Source of the DNA: Cryptomeria japonica
Lineage: Eukaryota; Streptophyta; Pinopsida; Cupressales; Cupressaceae
Direction: 5' to 3'
NCBI RefSeq assembly: GCF_030272615.1
Contig: NC_081409.1
Location: 876,377,594 to 876,441,593 of the forward strand
DNA: 64,000 nt
The notes beneath the pieces were generated by a model. It was not told the DNA's origin. It saw only the letters and a program-made list of their open reading frames with translations, and made no database searches. Below, piece after piece: positions 1 to 11,635 of the stretch. Both the position numbers and the translations under genes were made by a program. Each line of letters begins with the position of its first letter. Position 1 is the first letter of the stretch.

Positions 1-1211
1 TCCATTCCATATTTTAAGATCAAGATGAACTTACCTCTATCACTTGTCATGTTTTTGGAACAACCACTACCAATCACTCAAGAGTTTGTCTCTTCTTTTA
101 TATGAAAGTCAATCCACACAATCATATACCTTTCAATATTATTATTATCTTCTAGAGTGCAAGACAACTTGATAGGATTAGGATCTTTGAGAACAGTCTT
201 CTTCACACATTTTTTTGGGTTAGCAACATTGTTTACAATATTTAGGACTATGAAAAGGGCTTCTTCTCTATCATTATCAAGAGCATTGGAATCCTCATCA
301 TATAAAGAGTATTACTTTTCTTTAGAGTACATACTTCTTTTGAAATTGTTTCCCTTGAGATTCTTGTTACTATTCTCTATTTTTTACTGGGTATTTAGAA
401 ATGACCAATTTTGCCACAATTAAAACATTTGAAAGGTAACTTACCTTTGTATTTTCTAGTGCCATTCTTTAAATTTTCTAACAAAGTTTGCTTCTTCTTC
501 ATTAGAACCATTTCTCTAATCAGATGCTTCATTCTTTTACTTTCTACTAGTTTTGAAAGCAACTTCCTTCTAAGGGACCTTCTTATCAAATTCTCCCATT
601 TCAAAAGCAGTAAGTGCACCAAACAATTGATCCATTGAAAAATTATTTAAATCTCTAGCTTCCTCAATTAAAGACACTTTAGTAGTATAGGCTCTGAGAA
701 GAGACATGAGAACCTTTTGTACCACAACCAGTTCTTTTAATTCCTCTCCAAGACCTCTGATTGCACGGACAACTTCATCTACTCATAACAGATAGCTAGC
801 AATATCCTCATCTTCTAATATTCTTAGGTTTTCAAATTTATCTTTGTAGATCTGCAACTTAGCTTTCTTGAATTTTGTATCTCCTTCATAAATACCACCA
901 AGATTCACCTATACATCCCTAGCAATGTTGCAATACATCGCCTTTATAAGCTCAACATCAACTAGTTCATTCCAAAAAGCATTCTTTGCTTTAGCATTAT
1001 TTTCACATGCCTTGATCTTAGACAGATCACCTGGAGGAGTATAACCATTTTCAACCAAATTTACAAACACCAAACCCTAAAGATGTTAGATAGGATTCCA
1101 TCTTTACTCGCCATAAAGTGTAGTTTATTCCATCAAATTGAGATGCCTTGTGAGATCCTTCTTGTATCATCGTGAATCTTCCTCGATCTATTAGGCCTCT
1201 CCCAAGGAACT
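1..1211 (-). pseudogene. Degenerate Copia gag remnant (element runs off left edge)
   Basis: Read on the minus strand, this stretch encodes remains of a Ty1/Copia Gag protein. Around 399-440 is a zinc-knuckle start, CFNCGKIGHF, the nucleic-acid-binding motif of Gag, followed at once by a stop codon, so the CX2CX4HX4C motif is broken. Between it and the primer-binding site at 1212-1225 are lysine-rich Gag-like pieces split by several frameshifts and stops. The order (5' LTR on the right, then primer site, then gag leftwards) is that of a minus-strand element whose pol and 3' LTR lie left of the window. The copy is clearly dead. Family assignment rests on the knuckle plus the primer site. Confidence 0.65.
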
Positions 1212-1225
1212 TGGCTCTGATACCA
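1212..1225 (-). other. Primer-binding site for initiator Met tRNA
   Basis: The minus strand reads TGGTATCAGAGCCA here. This is the usual plant LTR-retrotransposon primer site complementary to the 3' end of initiator methionine tRNA. It lies two bases inside a TGTTAG/CTAACA LTR end at about 1228, which fixes the element's orientation (minus) and the inner edge of its 5' LTR. Confidence 0.75.
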
Positions 1226-1227
1226 AT

Positions 1228-1840
1228 TGTTAGTCACATCAGATTACTAAGAGAGGGATGCATTAGTATTCAATCAAATCTCAAACCCTTCAAAAACACT
1301 ACAACCAAATGCTCCTTACAACAAATCAACAACAATGAAAAGTAGAATGAACAAAGCATACAACACTGTTGCACATGAAAATACCAAATTTAAATAGAAA
1401 ATCCAACAAGGAAAAGTATGCCTAGCAAATTTACCCTTGTGTAAGTTTTAAATCTGCCTTTGCATTCATATTTTTTCCCTACACGCAAAAATTTGCATAA
1501 TCGCAACTTGGAAACATAAATCAACTAAAATGATCAAAATTGTTAGTTTAGATCCATGACATGGGTCCCATTAGGCATGTCTAAATTTGTGCAAGGAAAA
1601 TGATTTCAAATGGAGTAGAATTAGCAATAAAATCAACTCAAACACACGAATCAAACCCACTAATTAAGCTAAAAAAGGATCAAACCATAGCATTTTTTTT
1701 GCAAATGAAGTATGACATGCTCCTCATTATATAGATTTGCCCAAGATGGTCAAATTTGATGTGTGGTCACAAAATTTCAACAACATGATGATGCTCAAAT
1801 AGCAAAGGAGTGAGATCGTTCAAAATGGCTAAGACTATAT
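1228..1840 (-). mobile_element. Probable 5' LTR of the left-edge Copia element
   Basis: The inner end is set by the primer-binding site at 1212-1225. On the minus strand a TATA-like CTATATAATGAGGAG lies near 1720-1735, as expected for the LTR promoter, so U3 would be to the right and R-U5 to the left. The outer boundary (about 1840) is a guess, because the partner LTR is outside the window and I could not see a target duplication. Confidence 0.4.
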
Positions 1841-1849
1841 ACATATAAG

Positions 1850-2114
1850 AAATTAAATTAAATGTTATCATTACAATTTACAACAAAAGTATAGATCAAT
1901 TTATATAAGAGAGTTTTGGATATAAATATTGTGATTAGAATTATTTTAAGAAAGTAAGTGTAAAAAGATAAAAAAGTTAATGTTTTAAATTAAATGTTAT
2001 GTTTACATTTTATTTATTAATTAAAATAAAAGTATATATCGATTTATATAAGAAAGTTTTGGATATAAAATATTGTAATTATAATTAATTTAGTTTAGTA
2101 AGTGTAAAAAGGAT
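1850..2114. repeat. Two-copy tandem duplication, about 132 bp unit
   Basis: Two diverged copies (about 1850-1970 and 1985-2114) share blocks in the same order: AATTAAATGTTAT, AAAAGTATA, then ATTTATATAAGARAGTTTTG, GATATAAA and GTAAGTGTAAAAAG. The sequence is AT-rich with no coding potential. It is an old local duplication. Confidence 0.7.
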
Positions 2115-2164
2115 ATAAATTTTTATGTACTAGATTTAATTTAAAGATTAATAAAGATATCTTT

Positions 2165-2194
<30 letters not shown>
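2165..2194. repeat. TG/TA microsatellite
   Basis: About 7 TG units run directly into about 7 TA units, a compound dinucleotide tract likely to be length-variable. Confidence 0.9.
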
Positions 2195-2195
<1 letters not shown>

Positions 2196-2199
2196 CAAG

Positions 2200-4463
2200 G
2201 ATGAAAAATTATTTAATTAATATGAGGAATCGGGTGAAATAAGGATAAAGTGATCAAATGTGGTCATTTTTTGGTGTCTATAGTATCAACATATCATATC
2301 ATGCCATACTTCACATATGCATCTTTTAGAAGAGAGCTCAACACAGTAACAACCAAGCGCAACACCCAAATAACCAAACAACCAACCTCAACCACTAAAC
2401 ACATGCTTGCTTTTATAAAATCACGATCATTAAAATAGAACCAAGTGGTAAGGTAAGACCACGTGCCTCAAAACCACGAGTACTAAAAACCATTGATTCC
2501 TCATTTACTTTTTACTACTAAATTTTTTAAATATTAAATATTTTTCCCACATGCAACCCACACATAAAACATCTAACCAATTACAACATCGCAAGTAGAT
2601 TGAGGTAAATATTTGATGTGGCTAAACACATCTCCTAATGATGCACCACAAATGTATATTTTATTTTTTTGGTCGGTAATATATATTTTATTGATTAAAC
2701 AATAAATATATAACATATTTTTTGAAGTTTCAAAACGCCTGAATTGTACAGGCCACCACAACCCAAAACCCCTACGAGCAAATTCTCTCACCAATACACT
2801 AAACCAATGCCATCAACCAGATGACTTTCTTCAAAACTGCCAACATTTACATCTGTTAAAGGGTTGCAAACAACAATTCACCAAAATTGTATCCCAAAAC
2901 TATCAACGAACTAGAGAACTAACAACTACTTGAAACCTAGACCTCAGAAACCACTATACAATTATCATCATTTACACATATAACATGTTTTGACATTACA
3001 AGCAACCAAGTAGTGAAATTATTAATCACTGTAAAACAAAAAGACACAACAAAAAAACATGAAGCATCTAAGGCATCCTTCCTTCCAGAACTAGGGCATG
3101 TTATGGGCTTGCCTGTTTGAACCTTCATCAACATTATTCCACACTTCACCACCTATAGCAACTCCAGTACACACCGCCACCCTTTTTTTCGCTTCAACCC
3201 CTGTACACCGACCATTTTCCTCTTGACCTTACCCCTAGCTTCCTTTATTTCAAGTTCAACCATTTCAATGCCCCAAAACTCCACTTCTTTCTCTTTCAGG
3301 TAGAGCTTGAGTGAGTCCTAGTTGATAGTGACTTCCACTCTACATTCGTCTCTATCAATCCCAAAGGGCCACCGAATGAAGGGCACCAATTCTCTCAATT
3401 CGTGGATTTCATCAATATCAAGCCCTTCACCCACGTCAAACCTGTTAGAGTCATGGAAGGACTCAATCTCCTAGGATCACTTGCAAAACCAAGATCAACG
3501 TTCTACATGAGTGCAACAGAGAGGAGAAATGCTAGAATACGGTGCAATAACAAAATGATGATATTATCACACTCCAAAAGATACAATATGGATCAACACT
3601 CCCATGTAGCGACTGAGCTGATATGAACTCATCTGAGTTAGCTCTAAATTTTCTCATACGGGCACATAATTCCAAGAGGAATAATAACTCCCAAATAACC
3701 AAATTAGGTGGGAAATGTGCCTAATTGGAAAATACCAAACATTTGGAAAACAAACTCAGGTAAAACCAAACAATTGGTTATGGGAAGTGACAAATGAGTC
3801 CAAAAGTGGGTTTGACATTCAACCATCGAAATGTGGGTGTGAATGACACATGTAAATGTAAGACTATGCCACGTGTCCACATATAAACCATCCTAATATA
3901 ACCTAAGTATGCTTAATAATGTGTAGGAAAAATAAATATTAAAAAAACTAACTAACAAAACCCTGCCCTGGGCATGGCCATGTCCAAAAAACTCCATCAA
4001 CCCACGGAGCCAATCATCCTCAATGCACTTTCGCAACACCTGGATCAAGACGTCCTTTTGTTCACCCAACTCCAAACCCCAGACCATCACCATTGAAACA
4101 ACATACACATTCATTTTGTATTTATGCATTGTCTTTTAAAAATATTCCCCAGAAATATCTCCATTATTTGCACAAAGGCTTCATCACTGAACTTGAAAAT
4201 GCACTTAATTATTTTTGCAGAAACCTCACCCACGAACGTTGTACAGAGTGAATGTTGCCTCCATCCCTTTCAACACCTCAACAACCACCACCACCAAATG
4301 TGTCCAAAACTGGGCCCAAACACCTATAAACAAAGCCCCAATCACATCACTTCATTCTCGACCTTTCCAATTAATAAATGCATTTAAAAACCAAACTATA
4401 TGCAACCTCCCATGTCATCCTCCATCAGATCTCTTAAATCTTCCACGTGTCTCATCCACTTCT
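2200..4463. other. No gene recognised; possible LINE 3' region
   Basis: I see no convincing gene; short open frames have no recognisable domain. A T-rich run near 2660-2671 followed by GGTCGGTAATATATATTTT resembles the start of 54206-54260, where another LINE RNase H remnant lies about 1.1 kb to the right. This may be the poly(A) end of a minus-strand LINE whose RNase H domain is at 4464-4990, but the link is only inferred. Confidence 0.35.
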
Positions 4464-4990
4464 TCAAATGATATTTGCCCATTTGGAAAATACTTTAGCA
4501 ACTTCATTACCACCTCTTCGCACATGTGAGATAGTGTAGTTTCTGAAAAGATTTAAATCATTTTTTATTCTCCTAATAAATTTATTTAAGTACCATGTTT
4601 GAGCTTCACCTATGATGATTGCATTGGTAATTATTTGTGAGTCACCTTCTAGATGTAGGTTTTGTAGACCCAATTTTAACCCCCATCGAATAACCATTAA
4701 AGCTGCTTTAGCCTCTGCCTCATTGTTTGTACCTTCTAAAAGTTTTTGAGCTCCCATAACCAAAATGTTCCCCATCCAATCTCTGATCACCTAAGCAAGC
4801 AAAGGTGTCACGTATCCCCCGTTCCTTACCAAATATCGGCTGTGAGATTCAAAGCCTGCACCTAATAATCCAAGATTACCCTTTGATGCTCCATCAAAAT
4901 TCGCTTTATACCATCCTTGTTAAGGTGCTTCCCACTTCACTGAGCATCTTTCTCCATCGCTCAGATTCACCCTACAAATCTCGTGAATGA
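4464..4990 (-). pseudogene. LINE-type RNase H domain remnant
   Basis: The minus strand encodes an RNase H-fold domain of the kind found at the C-terminus of plant L1 LINE ORF2 proteins. Visible pieces in order are KANFDGASKGN near 4890, IRDWMGNILVMGAQKL, the NNEAEAKAALMVIRWGL helix, LHLEGDSQIITNAI with the acidic catalytic strand, and a C-terminal VRRGGNEVAKVFSKWA. The block N-terminal to IRDWMGN is separated by a stop and a frame change, so it is not functional. Related domains also exist as stand-alone plant genes, but the broken frame and lack of introns favour a retroelement relic. A second diverged copy is at about 55330-55700. Confidence 0.65.
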
Positions 4991-6912
4991 GCCACCACAA
5001 ATGAATATTTATTTTATATGATTAAATAATTATTTTTTGTGTAAGGTGTACAACACCCTATTCCTAACAATACCAAGTTTACAAGTCGCATATTCTTGTA
5101 TGAATTCAACTCATGCCATCATCATATCTTAATTCTAGTATCACTTATCCCTACAAATTTAGTCTTATATCATGTCCCATTTTTTATTAATTTAATTTAA
5201 TGTATAAGTCACGTAACTAAAATAAGATGATTTATTGCAAATCTTGTCATGTAACTAGTAATTTTTAAATTTTGGGCCCATACAACAATTTAAGGGTAGC
5301 TCAATAGTTTTGAAGATTATTTAATTTGTTTTCCTTCCAAAATGAGGCACAATATTTTGAGTGCCTACGTTTGGTTTGCAACATATAAAACTTGTAAGAT
5401 TTTCTTTTGGAAAATCATCTCATCTCATGTCAATTCATCTACTAGAGCACTTTGTGTTTGAGTTACTTTAATGAACATAAAATCACAAGATATTGCAATT
5501 AATGGACAAAAATTCACTAGTTGTAGGTATCAAAGGATGGAACCACTTTGGTAAATGAGGGTGATATCATTTAGAGGTTACACTCGTCTCAAAGAATAAT
5601 GCAACCAACTAGTTTAGTTTTGCGTGTTTGCAACTTCAAAGTTGTTGTTTGTGTTGCAAGACTATTGTAGAGTTTCTTGTTATTTCATGATATTGTAAGA
5701 CTATCATAACATTTCTATTTGATACAAAAACTAGATTCATATTATTATATTAGATGCAACAGACATTCTAGGGTCATTTTGTGTAGTTTTGGTAACAATT
5801 AGTGACCAATTTGTGTTCCAATTTTGCTACAATGTATGAAGTTTGTGAAGTTTGATTGATACAAGTTTCATGTTGAACTAGTTATCTAAACACTCCTGAA
5901 ATTGATGAAATTGATGGATATTTTAGTTTATGTTGGAAGTAATTACATGTATGTTGAATATCACAATTTTCATCAAATCTTGTTGTGGCTTGTTAATCTA
6001 TTTACATTGATAACATATTCTATCGGGGGGATGTTACACTTTAATTCTTAAATACCCCCATTTGTCACCTGGGATTAAACTTGTAAGTGCAAACTTAACC
6101 CAAGTCATTTTTCATAGTAAAAAAATTTATTCCCAAACTTTTAAAATTCAAATTTAAAAAAAATCTCCTCGACTCTTAATCTTTAGCCTTTATGAGTCAA
6201 CCTAGCACATAATTGCGTTGATTTATTTGCGTGATTTATGTATTTAAAGACATTAATTTATTTGAAATCATCTAGAAATCTATTAAGGACATTTAAAATT
6301 TGATTTATAAAATGGATAAAAGGAATCCAACAACATTATAATATAATTATACCAATATATGTCATATTAGGTCCATTCTATGCTCATTTATTTTCAAATC
6401 TTTCACTCACAACCATAAAACTAGTTTAACTAATTAGAAAGTAGGATTCAAAATTCAATAAATTCTAAAAGGTATTTGTAAACATTATCAATCCTTACAT
6501 ACCAAGAGATCAAGGTAAGTGAATTCTAATAGTTTGTTTTTTCAAATTGATTTCATGGTTGCAAACATAGGTATGGTCTCTTATTTAATTATGCAAGCAT
6601 GAAGTTTAGGCTTGCTAGCATGAACCTTAACTAAATCAATGCATGATTAATTTGGAGAAATTGAGAGAATCATCCAATTAACTTCTAAAATTTTATTATC
6701 ATGGTGAATTTATTCTTAACATTTTCACATCACTTTTTTCACCTCGAACTTAACTAAATATTGATTTAATTTATATACTTTTTTATAAATTAATTTAGAA
6801 TTTATTATAATTATTTACTACCAATCTAAATTTCAAATTTTAAGATAATTTTTTATATAACTAGTAGAGATATCAATCTTGAGTTATTATATTTTGTTAT
6901 CTAGGTTTCTTT
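4991..6912. other. AT-rich DNA, no gene recognised
   Basis: There are no open frames with recognisable domains, no tRNA and no clear element ends. One purine run, CGGGGGGATGTTACACT near 6024-6040, looks like a polypurine tract followed by an LTR start on the + strand. I found neither coding sequence to its left nor a matching LTR. Confidence 0.4.
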
Positions 6913-7488
6913 TGTTGGAGTTATTTGTTTAATTCCACAAGCCCATGAATCACCTATAAGAAAACCACCTATCACATTTGAAGAGAAGACCCATAATTAA
7001 TGCTATGTAACTTTGAGAGAGTGTGTTCCAAATGGGAATTTGATATTGAGGTTTACTTGTAATGAAATTGGATGATTACAAATGAATAAAGATTTTATTT
7101 GTAGAAGGAAAGAGAAACCTTTTCTTAAGCTAGAAGAACTAAAGATTAGCTCAACTAAGTGAAGGTATTATTAGTGTGATCTAATCAAAGATAAATGACA
7201 CCTATTTTTTTTTTTTTTAGATTATAGGAATCGAGTATCACACCCTCTTATAAACTATAGTGCGTTGGGTAAATTTTTTAACGTGACTGGTGACACTAGC
7301 ACGACACATCCTCTAGTACATGTGGGTTGGGGGGAGACTAGGCCTCGTGACCTCGTGCTTCACCATTGGAAGCTCTCACCAATCGAGCTAGGTCCCCAGA
7401 TCAAATGACGCCTAAATTTAGTTTAAGTGAATAAATTAATTAAATGACCTAATTATAAAATTAATTAGATAATATCCTAATTACTTCA
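6913..7488 (-). mobile_element. Possible degenerate 3' LTR of a minus-strand element
   Basis: The stretch begins TGTTGGAG and ends TTACTTCA immediately before GCACCCCCCTTGATA, whose complement is a purine-rich tract like the polypurine tract beside a 3' LTR. A SINE (7205-7402) lies inside it. I found no second LTR and no target duplication, so this is tentative. Confidence 0.3.
7205..7402 (-). mobile_element. tRNA-derived SINE with 12-bp target duplication
   Basis: Read on the minus strand, the element starts with a tRNA-like head. It has an A-box-like TAGCTCGATTGGTGAGAGC (about 7371-7389), then a weak B-box-like GGTCACGAGGCC about 35 bp on, a tRNA-unrelated body, and a poly(A) tail seen as the T run at 7205-7218. 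AAATGACACCTA (7193-7204) and AAATGACGCCTA (7403-7414) flank it as a 12-bp target duplication with one mismatch. Internal RNA polymerase III promoter, A tail and duplication together define a SINE mobilised by LINE machinery. The length, about 198 bp, is normal. Confidence 0.75.
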
Positions 7489-8560
7489 GCACCCCCCTTG
7501 ATATTAACTTAGGGACAAGCTAAAAAACTAATGATGAATGCAACTCATGAATGAATGGGTCCCGACAACAAGGTTTGATTAGGCACTCATGTGCAAACCA
7601 ATGCAATCTCTCACAAATGGAGAAAAGGAGAAAAACATAGTGGGAGAAAACTCCTCTTCAAAAGAGAGAAAATGAAATAGTTGCACTATTGAAAGAAGGA
7701 AAGAAGGAATCAAATTTATCCTACAAAGACCACTTTTGTCATATTGGTACAATGAATATCTCCCCCACAATAGAGAAAAAATGAGGACATGAATCCCCCA
7801 AATGAAAAATAGCTCCCATGTTAATGATGAGCACCTAAAGATAGATCAAGATCCACTGCCTGCAAACAAAATTTTTCCCTTTACGAAGAAACAAATCCAT
7901 TGGTGATATGAGAAGCCATTCCCGTAAATTGAAAAAAGTAAGAATCCAAATCCAATTACTATGTCCCTCTAAAAACCGTTCAAATGTTGCTATGTCCATG
8001 ACAAATGATGATGCCACAAACCAATCAAGTACATGTCTAATCAATCTAAAAGATGATAATCCATGACTCTACGAAAACTAATGTAGAACAAACTCCATGG
8101 ATGATGAAGATGGGTTGACAACACTAATGAGGCTGTCAATAGAGAGGAGATAAATGTCCTCAAAATAATCCTCCAAATCTATAATATGAGACTCCACAAA
8201 TAATGAAGTAATGCCCATCAAATAAAGATTGTAATCAAGAAGACAATCAGATGCCTGTTGCAATGACACATGTAGTATTTATTAAATCACCAACAAAAAA
8301 CAACTTATCTTTCTTAATAGGAATGCAAAACTCAACTAATGAAGGTACATCATGTGAGACATTAGGGCACTATTCATGCCTATGTTGATTACTCCCACAA
8401 TATTTACATTTACAACCCTTATACATGATTTACTTGTCAAGATAATCTCCAAAGTGACACAAAAACAAAAACCCTCAATACATATAGAAACCTTTGATAA
8501 CTCCTCAAAATGAAATAATACGACCCGAAAAACTTATTAGGTACTATTTTAATATGTTTT
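7489..8560. other. Anonymous repeat-like DNA, no gene recognised
   Basis: A block around 7608-7670 (GAGAAAAGGAGAAAAACAT, then CTCCTC and AAAAGAGAGAA) recurs in diverged form at about 57945-58010 in CSN5 intron 3. It is therefore dispersed repeat DNA, perhaps retroelement-derived. Minus-strand open frames of 60-70 codons here show no domain I recognise. Confidence 0.35.
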
Positions 8561-9448
8561 TTTTTTTTTGAATATTAACTGAAAAAAATTATGGCTCAAA
8601 CTTGTTTTGTTTTATTTATTTATTTATTTTTGCTTTTAATTTTTCTCACAATTTTTTGAAGAATTTTAGAAAACTAAGACTGACCTAGATGGTTTTTTGT
8701 GTCTTTGAAGAAAATCTTTTTTTTTTTACCCTTTCAAGATGAGCCAATTTTTCTCCTAAGATTGGATCTCTTAGAATTTGGACAAGAATTTAGTAGATTT
8801 GAAACTTTAACACCATGTTCGAGTTATTCTAAGAGATCAACCTTAAGAGAAAAATAAAAGATGTTTTTATTTTTAAAATATCTTATATAATTTAATTTTT
8901 TTAAAACATATATCATAATTAAATTAATTGCCATGTATAATTTAATTAATTATCCTTTTATATAAATGATGCTTTTATTTCTTTAAAACCGGCATAAGAA
9001 ATTTAAATAGAGAAAACGTCCTCTCAAATCAATTGCGAGCTTCGGTAAATTTTCTAATTTGCAGTGAGAAATGTTGGCTATTTCTGTACGTCGAAAATCT
9101 GTATTTCATTTGGAGACCGGTAATTGAAGTGGGTTCTCGTTATTTTTTTTCATCGGCTCATTGAAGTGGGTTTTCGTTAGTTTTTTCCTTGAGTAACTGA
9201 AGTGGGTTTTCGTTAGTTTTTTCCTTGAGTAACTGAAGTGGGTACTCGTTTCCGATTGATTTCTCCTGAAGGGGGCGTTACCGATTTTCTTGTAAGGCGG
9301 GGTTGTATCTGAAATCATTGTTTGAGATTTTCATTGGACGTTTTAGGGTTTAAATTGCGTGTTGGAGATATTTGCTGAAGGGGTTTACATTTGAATTGCG
9401 TGGAGGTTTTCATTGAGGCTGCTTGTATTTGAAGTGGGTCTTGATCAG
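8561..9448 (+). promoter_or_regulatory. CSN5 5' flank and leader
   Basis: This is the region just upstream of the CSN5 start codon. It is AT-rich to about 9000 (poly-T runs near 8560 and 8718), then becomes more mixed, as expected near a transcription start. A TTTAAATAG at about 9001-9009 could serve as a TATA-type element, but no start site can be fixed by eye. If the leader begins before 9071, it contains one upstream open frame (ATG 9071, stop 9125-9127, 18 codons plus stop). There is no other ATG before 9449. A tandem repeat occupies 9124-9260. An intron in the leader cannot be excluded. Confidence 0.45.
9124..9260 (+). repeat. 36-38 bp tandem repeat in the CSN5 leader
   Basis: Four copies begin TGAAGTGGGT at 9124, 9162, 9198 and 9234, with spacings of 38, 36 and 36 bp. 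Copies 2 and 3 are essentially identical over 36 bp (TGAAGTGGGTTTTCGTTAGT then TTTTTCCTTGAGTAAC). The first and last are partly diverged. A fifth TGAAGTGGGT stands alone at 9430, 19 bp before the start codon. The array is T/G-rich and lies in the probable 5' untranslated region, so copy number could affect transcription or translation. Confidence 0.85.
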
Positions 9449-9856
9449 ATGGACATATTGGGTAACTCTGCTTCTTCTTCTTCGTCAATAGCACAACAAA
9501 CATGGGAACTGGAAAACAACATAGTGAACATGGATGTCCCCAATGCAGAGTGTGATGCCATATATAGATATGATGAGGCCGGTCAGAACAAGGTGCAGCA
9601 GGACAAGCCATGGAACAGGGACCCACACTACTTCAAGAAAGTGAAGGTATCTGCATTGGCTCTGTTGAAGATGGTGGTGCATTCTAGGTCAGGAGGCACC
9701 ATTGAGGTCATGGGATTAATGCAGGGAAAAACGGATGGGGACACTATTATTGTGATGGATGCATTTGCTCTTCCTGTGGAGGGTACTGAAACCAGAGTCA
9801 ATGCGCAGGCTGACGCTTATGAGTACATGGTGGAGTATGCCCAGACTACGAAACAG
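9449..9856 (+). CDS. CSN5: CSN5 exon 1: COP9 signalosome catalytic subunit, residues 1-136
   Basis: CSN5 is the JAMM/MPN+ zinc metalloprotease subunit of the COP9 signalosome. It removes NEDD8/RUB1 from cullins and so controls cullin-RING ubiquitin ligases; in plants it is needed for light and hormone responses. Exon 1 encodes 136 residues. A variable Ser-rich N-terminus is followed by QQTWELENN, the conserved [20 protein letters not shown], and the MPN core [19 protein letters not shown]. Glu86 in IEVMG is the catalytic glutamate (Glu76 in human CSN5). It is followed by [17 protein letters not shown]. The start at 9449 is the first in-frame ATG; the frame upstream is open but lacks ATG. The exon ends ACG AAA CAG, then GTATGC, a good phase-0 donor. 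The reading is unbroken and very close to family members as I recall them. Confidence 0.97.
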
Positions 9857-9859
9857 GTA

Positions 9860-11432
9860 TGCATGCTATTCTTGCATTAATTTCTCTTCCTTTTACTGTT
9901 TATTTTCTTTTTAATATGTGTGTTGCCCATTGTTAAAGAAATGATACTATGGTTCCATGGATAATATATTTGTTTTGGTCTATGTTTTAAGAGTAATTAG
10001 AGATTTCGTGGAATTGATATAAAGTGTGATAGTATGGTAATGCAATATACAAAAGTATGTCTCTGAAAATATATTAAGCTGCAAAAGTTTATGTGAATAC
10101 CTTTTTTTCATCATTAAAAAACTCAGATTAGGATAGTGAAGGTTCAAATACATAGGTCGTTCATAGGTAGATATCAATAAACATGTTCAAACATAGCACC
10201 TGGTATTAGGAACAATAATAGAAATGTAATATCTAAAGTTAGAGCTCATGTAGGAATCATAATTCATAGTGAGCAATTCATATTGCAGCTTTTTTGTAAT
10301 TTAAAAATTTTCAACACCTGAAACAAAAAGATAGAACTCATCTATAAATGCCGTAACCAACATTGGCCCAACTCTAGGAGACTTTCTGAGATGCTAATAG
10401 AAAGTCCTTATGAATGATGTTCTTCCCACTCTGATTCAAGAGTGCCTTCGGAGGTTTTTCTGCTCAGAGGGGAGGAATTGTGCCTCTTATTGAGAGTGTT
10501 GGATGAGCTACCCCGATCCAATCCAGTGGCTATGGTTCTATGCATTCTTGATTTCTTGTCAGAGTCTTCGTCTAAAAGACTTGAAGAATGCTTGTTGGAA
10601 AGATGTTCCTTGTCCTCCATAGTTCTGGTTTGTGCTTAAGAAATCAATTTGATTACTCACTAAAACCCTAAAGGGTAGACTCAATTCTCTTTCAAGTCTC
10701 TGCATTTGTGTAGCTAAGTTGTCTTTGGGGCATAACAAACCTCTACTGCCAATACAGGGTGAAATTAGCATTTACTTGCTCAGCCCAAAATAGACCATTT
10801 CCTTTCACTCAGTGAATGGTCCTATTAGACATAATTGAATTCTAAAATATTGAGCAAGTTTTAAAGGCACCAAGATAAATTTCTTTCCTCTCTTGATTGA
10901 CTTCTTACTAGGTTAGGGTAAGACCATTCTGAGTTGCATTGTAAATTTTGATGATTTAGTGTTTCTCTGAGTTTTTGGGATGAGGAGAGGGGTTTGTGGG
11001 ACAGCAAAGAATTTCTTGATTTTGGAGATGGCAAAGAATTTGAATTTTTAAAATACAAATAATCAAAACTACCTAAAAATAACAGATACAAACAAATGAT
11101 CTGAAATTTTAAAGGGTAAGTACAATAACAACTCATTGATTCCATAATCGATTTGATAGATTGATGATAATTGATATAGTACAAAGCATGATTTGGATTA
11201 AAAGATGGCAAAACAAGAAAGAAATGCCACATCATGCATAGTGATGGAATGCTTCCATCTTTTTTTATGAGATTTAGGTTTTAATTATTTCTAGGCTGTA
11301 AGGGTTTCCTTTTATATCTTTTTGCTAAAACCCTAGTCCTTATGAGGGATGGTGCTTTGTGCACATTGATGTTGTATTCTTCTATTTTAACATTGATTGA
11401 TTTTTTCAATTTGTTTACTTAAGTTTGCATCT
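9860..11432. other. Intronic DNA, no gene recognised
   Basis: A minus-strand open frame at 10408-10620 encodes 70 hydrophilic residues rich in Ser, Glu and Lys (MEDKEHLSNKHSSSLLDEDS at its start). I recognise no domain and its composition is low-complexity. Nothing else stands out in this part of the intron. Confidence 0.4.
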
Positions 11433-11635
11433 CGATCCCCATGAGTATCTTCATCCTACTGATCCCTAGCTTTCACTTATTAGTTATTAGTAATTATCCA
11501 CGCCTATTCTATTCCTTATGTTATTTTGTTGCAGTCATGTTGCAACTTTAAGTCCCCGTTAACATTCCATGTGTCAATTTCCTGTTGCATTCAAGAATCC
11601 TTCACATAACAGTTATTGTTCAAAGTCTTTTGCTA
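11433..11635 (+). repeat. Repeat R, copy A, part 1
   Basis: It starts CGATCCCCATGAGTATC and matches 36604-36800 (CGATCCCCATGCGTATC) with shared blocks such as CCTAGCTTTCA, CTTATGTT, GTTGCAACTT and CATTCCATGTGTCAATTTC. The match stops near 11630, where other DNA has been inserted, and resumes at about 13440. It is an uncharacterised dispersed repeat; copy B shows the uninterrupted order. Confidence 0.75.

Noticed and set aside
157-423. 88-codon + strand frame at the left edge
   Set aside because: It is antisense to the Copia gag remnant, which explains the sequence better.
6013-6100. Polypurine-tract-like CGGGGGGA followed by TGTTACACT, a possible LTR start
   Set aside because: No coding sequence upstream, no second LTR and no target duplication could be found.
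9413-9448. Upstream in-frame extension of CSN5 (12 codons)
   Set aside because: It begins with TTG, not ATG; the first ATG in frame is 9449 and gives the expected N-terminus length.
10408-10620. 70-codon Ser/Glu/Lys-rich minus-strand frame
   Set aside because: Low-complexity composition and no recognisable domain; could be chance. Mentioned only in the intron description.
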